Below are positions 36,860-46,593 of a stretch of DNA of 64,000 nt, piece by piece. Position numbers and translations under genes: made by a program. The notes beneath the pieces were generated by a model. The model worked only from the letters and a program-made list of their open reading frames with translations. It was not told the origin of the DNA and ran no database searches. The DNA lies in NCBI GenBank assembly GCA_033030425.1, contig JAUFSD010000009.1, positions 930,001-994,000 of the forward strand, given 5' to 3'. The number at the start of each line of letters is the position of its first letter. The stretch's first letter is position 1. Origin of the DNA: Verpa conica. Lineage: Eukaryota; Ascomycota; Pezizomycetes; Pezizales; Morchellaceae.

Positions 36860-37830
36860 CCCCACGGCTGAACCCCTCGCCCTCGAGTCTTACTAAAACC
36901 GCCCCCAATGGCTTCCATAACTCCGTCTATCGCATCTGGGCCGAAGGCCAATACGGCATACTAGATTCAGCAAAGCCGATCCCCGCTACCTTGGCGACCC
37001 AGGTGATTTAATCTTCCATCCGGCTGACTCTAAAAACTCCATTGCCTTCTACTAATACAAAGTGTAGGCAGCCGCTTACAAAGTATCGGGAACACCAACA
37101 GTTGTCTATTACCGCTCGTCCTCCACAAAGACACTAGCGCCTAGCTAGTACACTCGCACTTAATATAATCAGAGGCTATATTACGAAGGTTCTGTAAAGG
37201 GTGGTACTCGGGAGACCAAAAGAAATGAGTGTACGGGAGATTAATGAAGCTGTTGACCAGTTTGTATTGGGAGCCAAGTTAGCGTACATGGCAGACTTTA
37301 ATGATGCGGTATTACATACAGTGCATAGATATTTATTTACACAGTTCTTGAGCCCAAATATAATTTAGAGTCCCATAAATTTGAAAGGATTTGGGCTGAG
37401 TGAAACGGTGAAGATAAACATGAGGGCAGATGACTACGATGGAGCTCCGGAGAAAACGCTCCGGTGTATTCTTAGAGTCATTGAGGAAATCCAAAGAGCT
37501 ATAAGAGTTCTGCCGACTACAAAAGCATGGGTATAAGCGAAGAAGAGGTCTTTGCCCAAGTCACTACTCTCTCAGACATAGGAGTAGACTTCATCGACAT
37601 CTCAGACAAAACCTACGAACACCCACAAATGATGCAATCCCACCCCCTATCCGCGGGACTTATTTCACCAAATTCACCGCTAAGGCCCAATCTAATACAC
37701 TCAAGATAGTTATAATAGTAACTAGTGATTTCAGGACTCGAACAGGTATGGCGGCAGCACATGACGATGCTTATGATCTTATTGGTATTACGAGACTAAC
37801 TACTAATTGTCGGGGATAAACTTTAGATAA
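36860..37830 (+). pseudogene. Decayed NADH:flavin oxidoreductase (Old Yellow Enzyme-like)
   Basis: Fragments in several frames follow the order of this TIM-barrel family: VYRIWAEGQYG near 36925, DPRYLGDPGD near 36982, YKVSGTPTVV near 37078, PKEMSVREINEAVDQFVLGAKLAY (37219-37290), TQFLSPNI near 37338, ILRVIEEIQRAI near 37465, GISEEEVFAQVTTLSDIGVDFIDIS (37528-37605), and FRTRTGMAAAHDDAYDLIGI near 37730. Stops and frameshifts separate them, and the HGAHGY-type segment has lost its key residues, so no functional enzyme is expected. The related ORF start at 37527 is one surviving fragment. The pattern is ordinary decay; I did not see a strong C-to-T bias that would prove RIP. Confidence 0.8.
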
Positions 37831-38383
37831 AGATGTCACGGATAAAAAGGCGGTTGTTATACCAGTATTGGGAGAGGAAAGTAGTTTATAATAATTCCGG
37901 TTACTAGGTTGGAACTAGACAGTTTATGGCAAGCTCCACAAATTAAGAAGATTGCGCTGGGGAAAAAGCCTGACCTACTATGAAGATCGTTTCTAGTCGA
38001 AGAGAAGAGCCCAAGGTAAAGAAGCTTTAAAGAAATAATAAAGAACGTGCTATGAGTTGTATAGGTATTAAGGAATAAAGAATAATATAATCGTAGAGCT
38101 CTATTCGAATTCTCTTGTAGAACGAATGTGGTAGGCATCATCACTTTGATTTAAAGAACAGTGACATGTCGCGATACACACGACTACTCAGGTACATCCA
38201 TGCTTTAGCAAGGCTACGGGGTCTTCACCCAATGATATCTACACGTGGAGTAGATCGATTAATACACTCAAAATATACCTGTATTACCAATTAAACCAAA
38301 GCCGGGTAACCCCAAAATACTGTAAGCTCAATAAGACTTTTGCCCTGAAAAAAATCCAAGAAAACGTCATTCAAAATCTCGAA
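37831..38383. promoter_or_regulatory. Upstream region of MAS2
   Basis: The stretch between the pseudogene remnant and MAS2 is AT-rich without recognisable genes. The MAS2 promoter must lie here; the last 50 bp before the ATG are A-rich. Confidence 0.4.
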
Positions 38384-40087
38384 ATGCTCCGTTCCTCAGC
38401 CTCAAAAGCCCTTCTACGACCAGTACCCTTACTGAGATTTCCTCTACTCTCCTACAATGCTTTTAAAAAAACTTTCGCCTCAGTCTCCTCTTCACAAAGC
38501 TTGGTAGGCTGTCTACTAAATACACCCTCCCTTATATGGAATTCTCTAATAGGCTACTTGGTTTCTCAGGACCCCGCAGAACTCGATGCAGTCACAACAC
38601 TCCCCAATGGCATCCGCGTAGCAACCGAAGCCCTTCCAGGCCATTTCTCAGGTCTGGGCGTATATATTGATGCTGGTTCACGATACGAAAGTAATCGATT
38701 GAGAGGAGTAAGTCATCTCATTGACCGGCTCGCTTTCAAGGGAACCACCTCGAGGTCCTCCGACAAGATGACTGAAATCATTAACTCTCTCGGTGGGCAT
38801 GTCCAATGCGCCTCGTCTCGAGAGTCCCTCATGTATCAATCTGCCGTGTTCAACAAGGATGTTCCGTCAATGGTTGGAATTCTTGCCGAGACGATTCGTG
38901 ATCCTCTCATTAGTGAGGAGGAGGTTACTCAGCAGCTTGAGACGGCCGCGTACGAGATTGGGGAGATATGGGCAAGGCCGGAGATGATACTTCCGGAGCT
39001 TATGCACATGGCCGCCTATAAGGAAAATACACTAGGAAATCCACTGCTGTGTCCAGAGGATCGACTATCGGAAATCAATCGGCGGATCATCCAGGAATAC
39101 CGGAATACCTTTTACCTTCCGGAAAGGATCGTACTCGCTTTTGCAGGTGTAGACCATCCAACAGCAGTAGCTCTTGGAGAGCGGTACTTTGGTGACATGA
39201 AGAGCAGTAGCGAATCATTACATCCATCTTCATTAAAGTCCCCCCCACAAACATCAACTAGTTCTAGTATTCTTTCAAAGATTCCCCTTGTCAAGAAACT
39301 TTCCACCAGCGCCTCTAACTCAGCAGAAGCCCTTTCTACATCGACCATCTCACCACAGCTAACAACTGCATCCCACTATACTGGTGGTCTCATATCTCTC
39401 CCTCCATCAGATGCACCCTCCCACCTCCCAACCTTCACCCACGTCCACATCGCCTTCGAAGGTCTCGGCATCGCAGACCCTGATATTTATGCTCTTGCGG
39501 CCCTCCAGACTCTCCTAGGTGGTGGTGGCTCCTTCTCTGCTGGGGGTCCAGGAAAGGGCATGTACTCCCGCTTATTCACCAATGTACTTAATCAACACGG
39601 CTGGATCGAATCTTGCGTGGCATTTAATCACTCTTACACCGACTCCGGTTTATTCGGGATCGCGGCATCCTGTCGTCCCGGGGCCGGACATGCACTTGTT
39701 GACGTAATACTTCGAGAATTTGCGTCGACTTTCACTACATCCGGATTTTCAGGGCTAAAGCAAGCTGAGGTTGATCGAGCAAAGAAACAGCTCAAGAGCT
39801 CGCTACTGATGAACTTAGAGAGCCGAATGGTCGAGCTTGAAGATCTTGGACGGCAAGTTCAGGTCCATGGGAAGAAAATTGGGGTTTTAGAAATGTGTAG
39901 TGAGATCGAGAAGTTGACAGCTGCAGATTTGAGGAGAGTTGCTGAGAGAGTCTTGTTGGGTAGGGTTAAAAATAAAGGGATGGGAACCGGGAAGCCGACG
40001 ATTGTTGTACAGGCTACCGAGGATGAAATGAAGAGGATAGGGGACTTAGAAGCGACTGTCTCTAAGTTCAAGTTGGGAAGGCGGTGA
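38384..40087 (+). CDS. MAS2: Mitochondrial processing peptidase, alpha subunit
   Basis: Substrate-recognising subunit of the matrix peptidase that removes presequences from imported proteins. The frame is fully open, but 38504-38569 (66 nt, starting GTAGGC, with CTACTAAAT and ending CTCAG) is almost certainly an intron, because removing it joins SSQSL to the conserved DPAELDAVTTLPNGIRVATE; the product is then 545 residues rather than 567. The start LRSSASKALLRPV is a presequence. The inactive metal site reads HLIDRLAFKGT (beta subunits have HFLEH), which identifies alpha. The glycine-rich substrate loop LGGGGSFSAGGPGKGMYSRL and HSYTDSGLFGI are conserved. A Ser-rich insertion of about 60 residues (SSSESLHPSS...) follows the YFGDM block, as in other fungal alpha subunits. 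Confidence 0.94.
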   Translation: MLRSSASKALLRPVPLLRFPLLSYNAFKKTFASVSSSQSLVGCLLNTPSLIWNSLIGYLVSQDPAELDAVTTLPNGIRVATEALPGHFSGLGVYIDAGSRYESNRLRGVSHLIDRLAFKGTTSRSSDKMTEIINSLGGHVQCASSRESLMYQSAVFNKDVPSMVGILAETIRDPLISEEEVTQQLETAAYEIGEIWARPEMILPELMHMAAYKENTLGNPLLCPEDRLSEINRRIIQEYRNTFYLPERIVLAFAGVDHPTAVALGERYFGDMKSSSESLHPSSLKSPPQTSTSSSILSKIPLVKKLSTSASNSAEALSTSTISPQLTTASHYTGGLISLPPSDAPSHLPTFTHVHIAFEGLGIADPDIYALAALQTLLGGGGSFSAGGPGKGMYSRLFTNVLNQHGWIESCVAFNHSYTDSGLFGIAASCRPGAGHALVDVILREFASTFTTSGFSGLKQAEVDRAKKQLKSSLLMNLESRMVELEDLGRQVQVHGKKIGVLEMCSEIEKLTAADLRRVAERVLLGRVKNKGMGTGKPTIVVQATEDEMKRIGDLEATVSKFKLGRR

Positions 40088-41816
40088 GTCGAAGAGAGAT
40101 AGTTAGAGATATAAGTAGTACATAATAGCTCTTCACTATCTTCGTTATATCTGAGGTCTCTTCGACTTGTAGAGGTGGTCATAACTTTATTTCCCGAGAT
40201 TTCCCTCTGTATAATAACAATCCAGGAATTAAATACATTGTATCATTTAGCAGAATATTCTCATATCGAAGCGCCTGGAGAAGCACCTTAAGCTATCTAT
40301 AACCGTTAGAGCGTGCAAACCGCAAGTAATTCTTACGAGTCCCAGAATATAGGACTATAAGTAAGCACCAGAGAATGAATATAAGAGCGTAGGGTATCAC
40401 AGACTTACAGCACAAGGCACTTAGATAATGACACAGGTGGGAAGAATGTGGTCTATTCTACTAGGGGAACTACCAGGCCTTTTTTAACACTCTCAGACAC
40501 TGACAGTACTATATTTGGAATAGTTGGAAAAATGAATATCGCTTTACTCTTGCAGGGTTCTTCTAAAACGGTTACCCTCCATAGAATTCTAGGGAAAGTG
40601 CTACATAGCTAACTACCCTCTCTCTCTCAATCAAGTTTATCCATGAAATATTAGAAACTCAGATAGTGATCACAATAAACTTGAGTCGGACGCTCACTCT
40701 CCCTTTCATATGCATGTCTAAAAACCGCCAATCCCCAAAAACATGTCCTCATGATAACACCAAGCCCAATGAGACTTGATAACTTTACAGTTGATACCAA
40801 TACAGAATTTGTCGATCGTGTGAAGTCAATAACTAGGGATTGGGATATTATGGCTCCTGAGCGTGGGTCTCTCCCTTTACAAGAGATGCCAATAAACCAA
40901 AACCAAGCCCTCATATAATTTATGTTTAGTAGTGAGATTATCTTTCACGCCAAAGATAAATCATATGATAGCTTGATCTAGCGGCATTTCTTGTAGTTAA
41001 GCAAACACAATATGACCGTACGCTATGAGGAACTTCCTCCCTTTGATGCCTTTTCCCTCTCTACCATGGCCTCCTTTGAATTGGCCTTGCGTCATTGCTA
41101 CTATCCATTTCTTTTCTTTTGGCCCTAAAGCCTAGCTTTCTTCCTGTTGCAAGGACTGACCAATTAATCAGATCTTATGGTCGGTACAAATTACTGTAAT
41201 AGAGCCGAAAACACTTGTATGTGTAGTTGAAATCACAGACCCAAGTTCCAAGATAGCAGGAACTGATACACCATTCGCAATCGCGAGGCGCCAGATGTGC
41301 CAATAACAGAAATACAAACCCTCGGCAAGTTCCACATAAGTAATTCTCTTCTACTCTAAAATAATTTAATCCCCATACAGTTCCCGGTAGAATTATTGTG
41401 GAAATGTGGCGTGCAAGTCTAACCATATTGATTGGTCTCCTTGGTTCTCGGCGGAGGTTCCAACATCAGTATTGGCTACAAAACCCTCGCTCATAACCCA
41501 TGTTTCCGTAATAATTCTGCCGGAAACTATAGCTTAACTCAAGGCCTGTTCAACCACGCAACGGGATTCTAGGACTTAGACATGAATTCGTTTACATACC
41601 CAACATTACGCACGGAAATGTCCCGGAGCTACAGATTCACCTGAAATCTACAAATAAAGCAAATAACTAGCTATGATTCCCAATATTAAACAGGTTCAGG
41701 AAGATTCCATTACCAAGAATAGCATATAATCCAATACATGATATCTGCCCCCCCTGGTTGTGCCCGTGCATACCCCTCCTGTTTCCGGGTTCTTATGCTG
41801 GCGGACAAGTACTTGT

Positions 41817-41930
41817 CCCCTAGGAAAGTACCTGAAAACAGGGGGGTCTATTTTGTATGGTGTGGCGTCGTACACAGATATTTTACCATACAAATCGTGA
41901 CCCCCCTGTTTTCAGGTTCTTTCCCTGGGG
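41817..41930. repeat. Hairpin element with CCTGAAAACAGGGGGGTC arms
   Basis: Two arms of about 45 bp are near-perfect inverted repeats; each contains CCTGAAAACAGGGGGGTC and ATTTTGTATGGT-like sequence. They flank a centre of about 25 bp. A separate perfect palindrome, GGACAAGTACTTGTCC, touches its left side (41803-41818). It directly abuts the 480-bp TIR element on the right. Confidence 0.75.
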
Positions 41931-41932
41931 GG

Positions 41933-42412
41933 AGAAAACCTTTTCAATGCCCGCGCTTTACCTGCAGTACTTTTCAATACCCGGCCACTAAGACAATACC
42001 CACGCACGCGCCTTCCCTCCCCTCCCCTCCCCCTAGGACATGCTTATGTGTATCCTCTATCCTGATGACCAAATAAATTGATCTTAGAATATCAAAATTG
42101 AAGATTAAATAAACAAACAAAACTAGCCAAAGTTTAGTTAGTACATGTATACCTCTCTAGTCTGCTATTAAAGTGTATAATTAAGAAACCAGCTTTACCT
42201 TACCTCTCTCCCTATATCGCGTTTTCTTGGCGCTGACACATGACTTGTTTACTCCTGTACATACAGTTTAGGATTAAATTTAGGGCTAAATTTATTTTTC
42301 TACTATAAGACAGGTGTTTTACCCCAATGTCTCTCTGAGTTGAGGGTGTCTTTGGTGGTGGTGGGTATTGAAAAGTACTGCAGGTAAAGCGCGGGCATTG
42401 AAAAGGTTTTCT
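41933..42412. mobile_element. 480-bp element with perfect 50-bp inverted ends
   Basis: The left arm 41933-41982 and right arm 42363-42412 are identical over 50 bp in inverted orientation; the outer tip reads AGAAAACCTTTTCAATGCCC. Such identity in otherwise decayed DNA suggests a young insertion or recent arm conversion. No direct repeat is evident outside the ends, and no transposase ORF lies inside, so its class is unknown. Confidence 0.75.
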
Positions 42413-43521
42413 ACTAGATTGTTCCTTGGCCTAAACCCCCTAATAAAACACAGCGGGACACAGGTGCAATACTGGCCGCTCAGATCCATGACACACTGAA
42501 AAGGGAAATATAACGATTACACAAACCCGTAACGCAATCAAATACAGCAAAAAACAGTGAAGCACGGTGACCGCTGAGATCCGTGACAGCCTGGTCTGTC
42601 CCAATACTTTAGCCCTGAAACGAGTACTCTAAGAGGGGAAGAAATTTTCATATTTCGTTTCTTTCACCTAACCCAAAACCGGTCGGGTACTCATTGGCAG
42701 GTGACCCAAAACTCATACACATCAGTGGCACCACCTTAGAGCGAGCGGTGTTAAATTCATGGCTGTTTTCCAAACCGGAGATATATCGGATAGGAATGAT
42801 TGTTTCATATTAGAGTTTGTTCTATTGGCCCAAGTGAAGTTGTCAAAATAACCATGCGGCGCGGTGTGGACTGCAGGCTGTTGTCATACTACAAAAACAT
42901 GTTGGAAAATCACCAACAGAGGGGATTGGCTTGAGGGTGGCTCAAAGTGAAACCAGTAGGTAAAAGAAAAAATGAAACCATCCTGCTGATGTGAGCTCAA
43001 CATATTATAGCCTTTGGTTCTTGTCGCATGTTGGTGGGGAATCCGCCAGAGAGCCGTAGGGACCCCGCCGCACTTGTTTATGGCACCAAGCAGAAGAGAA
43101 CAGGCCCTTTCCACTGGATAAAATCTTACATTTCAGGTTCGTACTTGATATACTAATAGGAGCTTGCTAGCCATGAGCTCACTAACTGTTAATAGTAAAG
43201 TAAGGAATCCAAGCCAGTGAAACCCCTTGAGGAGATCGGCGGTTGTGCAGAGCCTTTCTGGTGGCGTTTCCCACTTTAACTGTTATAAAGGCTCTGGATA
43301 ACGGGTACTAGATAACTGTATGTAACTCCCTGTCGGCAGGTTGACACTACTGTATAGTATTAGCGAAACACTAGCGCAAGGCTCTGGACTACTGTCACCC
43401 TTTGACAAAGATCTCTAGAAACCTTAGCTACATATCACAAGGCATCACTCGATCAGAGATTTTTTCAGGAGGAACTAGAGCCTGTCTTTCTTATGGCTCA
43501 ACTTAAATGGAGAGATGGCTA

Positions 43522-43675
43522 CAGTCACTCACGGGGTGACGGTGAATCCTGTCTGATGGCGAATAGGGTTTTTTACAATGCAATTAAGCACGGAGCACCA
43601 AAGGCGAGTTCAGCTACTAGTCCCAAACCCCCTGTTCGCCATCAGACAGGGCCCGCCGTCACCCGTGAGTGACTG
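43522..43675. mobile_element. pogo-like MITE, TA target site
   Basis: A 154-bp element flanked by TA on both sides. The outer tips are CAGTCACTCACGG in inverted orientation, and the arms continue for about 50 bp through CTGTCTGATGGCGAA. The CAGT tip resembles that of the 8977-9151 element, but the rest differs, so this is a separate family. There is no coding capacity. Confidence 0.78.
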
Positions 43676-44191
43676 TAAAAGCTCGGCCGTATTTCTGTTC
43701 TCCGCTAAAGTCTAAAAACGATAATTTTAATTATTTACTGGTTTATCATTTGCGCTTACTGATGCTCCTTGGAATCCAAAGTTCATTTTCTGCTCTCTTT
43801 AGAATTCGTCGTACTCCCGGTTTCATCATACCCCCGGGAGAGCCTCGAGAGTCTTACTATCCAGATAGGAATTGAAGCCTTAATAACCTGGTATAATATG
43901 AGCAATATATGTCTCATAACCTGCCAAATAAAAGCTCTGTATACTTACTTTTTCTTCACTGGTGCGTGAGAGTGGCTATATTGCACCATTTAGTGCGCAA
44001 TCATTGGTACGTAACTTTTAGCTTTCCAGCTGTTGATCTTGTCTTAAGATAAGAATTGGATTCTGAGGTATGTCCTGTGTGGCTTCTGTGTAATTATGCG
44101 TGGCTTTCGTGTAAGGTGTTTTTTAAGATGCCTCGCGTCAAGGCAAAACCAGCCGGCAAGACTCTAGTTGAAGAGCATTTAGGCGTACCTA

Positions 44192-44436
44192 TCCCTTACG
44201 CTGGCAAAGCTGGCCCCCCAAGTGGGGGCCGGATCTTTCTACTGGTTATGTTTAGACCACCAACTAGATATGGCAGGTATGATATATTAAACGTAGAGAA
44301 CTGATAGTTTTGGTATAACTGTTCACGGCCAGCCCAAGACAGAGACCTACATTACCGGCGTTTAATAGATCATGCCTACTACACCGCCACTTTGGCCCCC
44401 ACTAGGGGGGTCAGCATTTTTTGACAGCGTAAGGGA
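44192..44436. mobile_element. TIR element with TA target site and GGCCCCC arms
   Basis: A 245-bp element with inverted ends TCCCTTACGCTG, then AAA..GCTGACCCCCC-like and a GTGGGGGCC block, about 40 bp in all. TA flanks both ends. No transposase. A small open frame starting at 44130 (PRVKAKPAGKT) runs into its left end and is interrupted by it. Confidence 0.72.
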
Positions 44437-44909
44437 TACTACTTGTACTCGCTGAAAAATAAAGTCTGTCGTCTGGGTACATCGCTTCCTTATATGGAAG
44501 CCTGGTTGCAACCCGTACCCAGGCAGACTGATTCCCATAAGGTTAGAATCCTGCTTGGATTTTAAGGACCCCTGCCGCGATCAATAATAGCAGATATGCC
44601 CCAGGCGATCTCGAAATTCCACCCCTGCACTCTGCTACCAAAATGCCAAAGCAAACGATCCGAGCGTATACGCCACTACCCTATACTTTGGGAAGAACCG
44701 GGAGCTCCGTAATTGGTCCAAAGTATTGCCACCAGCTCGTTCCTTCCAGTGGATATGTTAGCGCAGACCTGTGCGTGACCATAATAAAGCATAAAATTCA
44801 AGAAGTTCCCCACTAGCTTTCCTACAGCCAAGCTCAGAAACCAAGGACTGGTTCTGGGCGCCTTTCTTCAACGTGTCCGCCTTCTGGCATCACCGGCGCT
44901 ATCACCGAA

Positions 44910-46593
44910 ATGCCCGAGGACAAGTCAACTGTGGGAGAGGTAACCAATGTGGAGAGTGAGCTCACCTTAATAGCTTGGGGGATCCTCTTGGGGTTTGGTT
45001 ACTTGACTGGATGGAAAGCCTACAAGCAGACAAGGAGTATACCCCAGGAGAAACGGTACAAGTCTCGATACGTTTTGTGGATTTGGTTGGATCTTATTTC
45101 AATCATGTGTTTTGGTTGTCTCGGCTGGCTCGCTAACCAACGTCACATTCAACCTCAGTTGGTCTTCCTTGATTCCTACCTGGTTTATTATTTAACCATG
45201 CTTCAGTTTGAGAGCAGAGACTAATCGTGGAGAACAGATTGTTTGTTTATATCACTCTTGGTAAGTGAGGTGGATGAACGGTCGACTACTCTGCCTTGTT
45301 ACATTGTCAATTGAATGCATCTAACATAACTGCGCTCCATCACGAAAGTCATACTTTGGGCCATTCAGGTATCTAATCAGAAAATCATCCAATCGCCCTA
45401 ACTAAGAAGTTAATACATACATATAATTAGGCACAAGCCGTACTACAAATTAATATCAACCGAATTAACCTTATCGCTGTCGACAAAAGACTCATAACTA
45501 GACTTCGTATTGGATGTTTTGCCGTAATTAGTGTCTTCATCGTGGGAACAGCAAGCATTTGGATTCCAGGTCAGCTTGGTATTTCTGAAAAGTAAGTTTC
45601 TTCTTTTGGTCTCAATCTCACATTTTTACTTCACTTATATTCCATTTGTGTTGACTGGGCCAAGGGCTCTGCTTAAAACCTTTTACTATCCTATTTCGAG
45701 ATAAATACTAAAATTGGATAAAGGCTTACCCAAATTTCGAGGATGTATATCAAAATTGAAGGTTCTCTCATTATTGGTATTGATATTTCTTTAAGTTTTT
45801 ATTTCATTCGAATAGTAAAACAACAACTCATCGAGCCTGGACTTGATAAGTATAAAAGTTTGGTCGCTCATAATTTTGTGCTTGTGTGGACTACCATGGG
45901 AATCGAAGTAAGTTTCCAGCCATTAAACCTTTTTTACTAGGCATTTATGAGGCTATGGGGACTGGCATTATTGCCAAGAAACGGGCTGGCGTTTATTTAG
46001 TCTAGTTGGATTAACAGGACAATTTTAGCTCGTTGCGCTTGGGCTAATGTATTACCCAACAAGTCCTCTTATGTAAGGCCCTAATTTTTTTTATTGATAA
46101 CCCGAGAGCCCAAAGGCGATGGAGTTTTATATAAGTCTTCGAGCTAAGTGCCAATATGAGTTGAATTAGATGGCTCCAGTTCGGTCCATTGGCCTGGATC
46201 GCTAAACTCAACGTCGAATTAAGCATGGCAAATCTCATCATGAAACTCGCCTTTGAGAAGCCTACATTTGGAGAGATTGGAGATAGCTCTTTCACTGATT
46301 CTGAGCGAACTTCAAATATCCCAGTTCCCGATTCTAGTGCTCCGATTACTTCACCTACCGACTCAAGTCTTGGTATAGGACCCGGTGGGAATTGGATGGT
46401 TACGAGGACGCAGGAGATTGCGCTGGACGTGGAATATATCGGAGAGTCTACCTGCGCGGGCATGGATCTAGGGCCAATTAGGCCGGTCAGGAGCGCTGAT
46501 AGTGATGAGCGACCACTACGGGAGGAGCGAGAGTGGGAGCGAGTGGGGTATCATGGTAGTATATCATATAAGGCCGAGGTTAGCACTACGTAA
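44910..46593 (+). CDS. Polytopic membrane protein of a fungal family of unknown function
   Basis: I rebuilt six exons: 44910-45157, 45233-45260, 45431-45591, 45742-45907, 45941-45990 and 46170-46593, giving 249 residues with consistent phases. The order of membrane segments and the linking motifs (LQINI.RI, IWIPGQLGIS, SLSFYFIRIV...GLDKYKSL, FGPLAWIAKLNVELSMANLIMKL) match a family I remember from many Pezizomycotina annotated only as integral membrane protein. Usual family features are five to seven helices and a variable cytoplasmic tail; here the tail is Ser/Pro-rich and acidic. The first two junctions are weak (GTTGGT donor, a 28-nt exon), and the second helix looks short, so the gene may be mis-spliced here or partly decayed. 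No function is proposed. Confidence 0.6.

Larger units (their letters stand above)
40088..44909. other. Long transposon-relic gap between MAS2 and the membrane protein gene
   Basis: 4.8 kb without a recognisable gene. It holds a hairpin element (41817-41930), a 480-bp element with perfect 50-bp ends (41933-42412), a 154-bp pogo-like MITE (43522-43675) and a 245-bp TA element (44192-44436), each listed. Two imperfect direct repeats containing GCT.AGATCC.TGACA lie near 42478 and 42572. The part from 40190 to 41700 shows nothing I can name. Confidence 0.5.

Noticed and set aside
36860..37830. RIP (C-to-T hypermutation) as the cause of the pseudogene
   Set aside because: By eye the region contains frameshifts and mixed substitutions, not a clear CpA-to-TpA bias; an index would need computing.
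41175..41426. 83-codon minus-strand frame in the MAS2 downstream gap
   Set aside because: Cys-rich but without any domain pattern, donor or acceptor support.
44130..44304. Small Lys-rich frame (PRVKAKPAGKT...)
   Set aside because: It runs into the 44192-44436 element and cannot be extended; kept only as a note in that finding.
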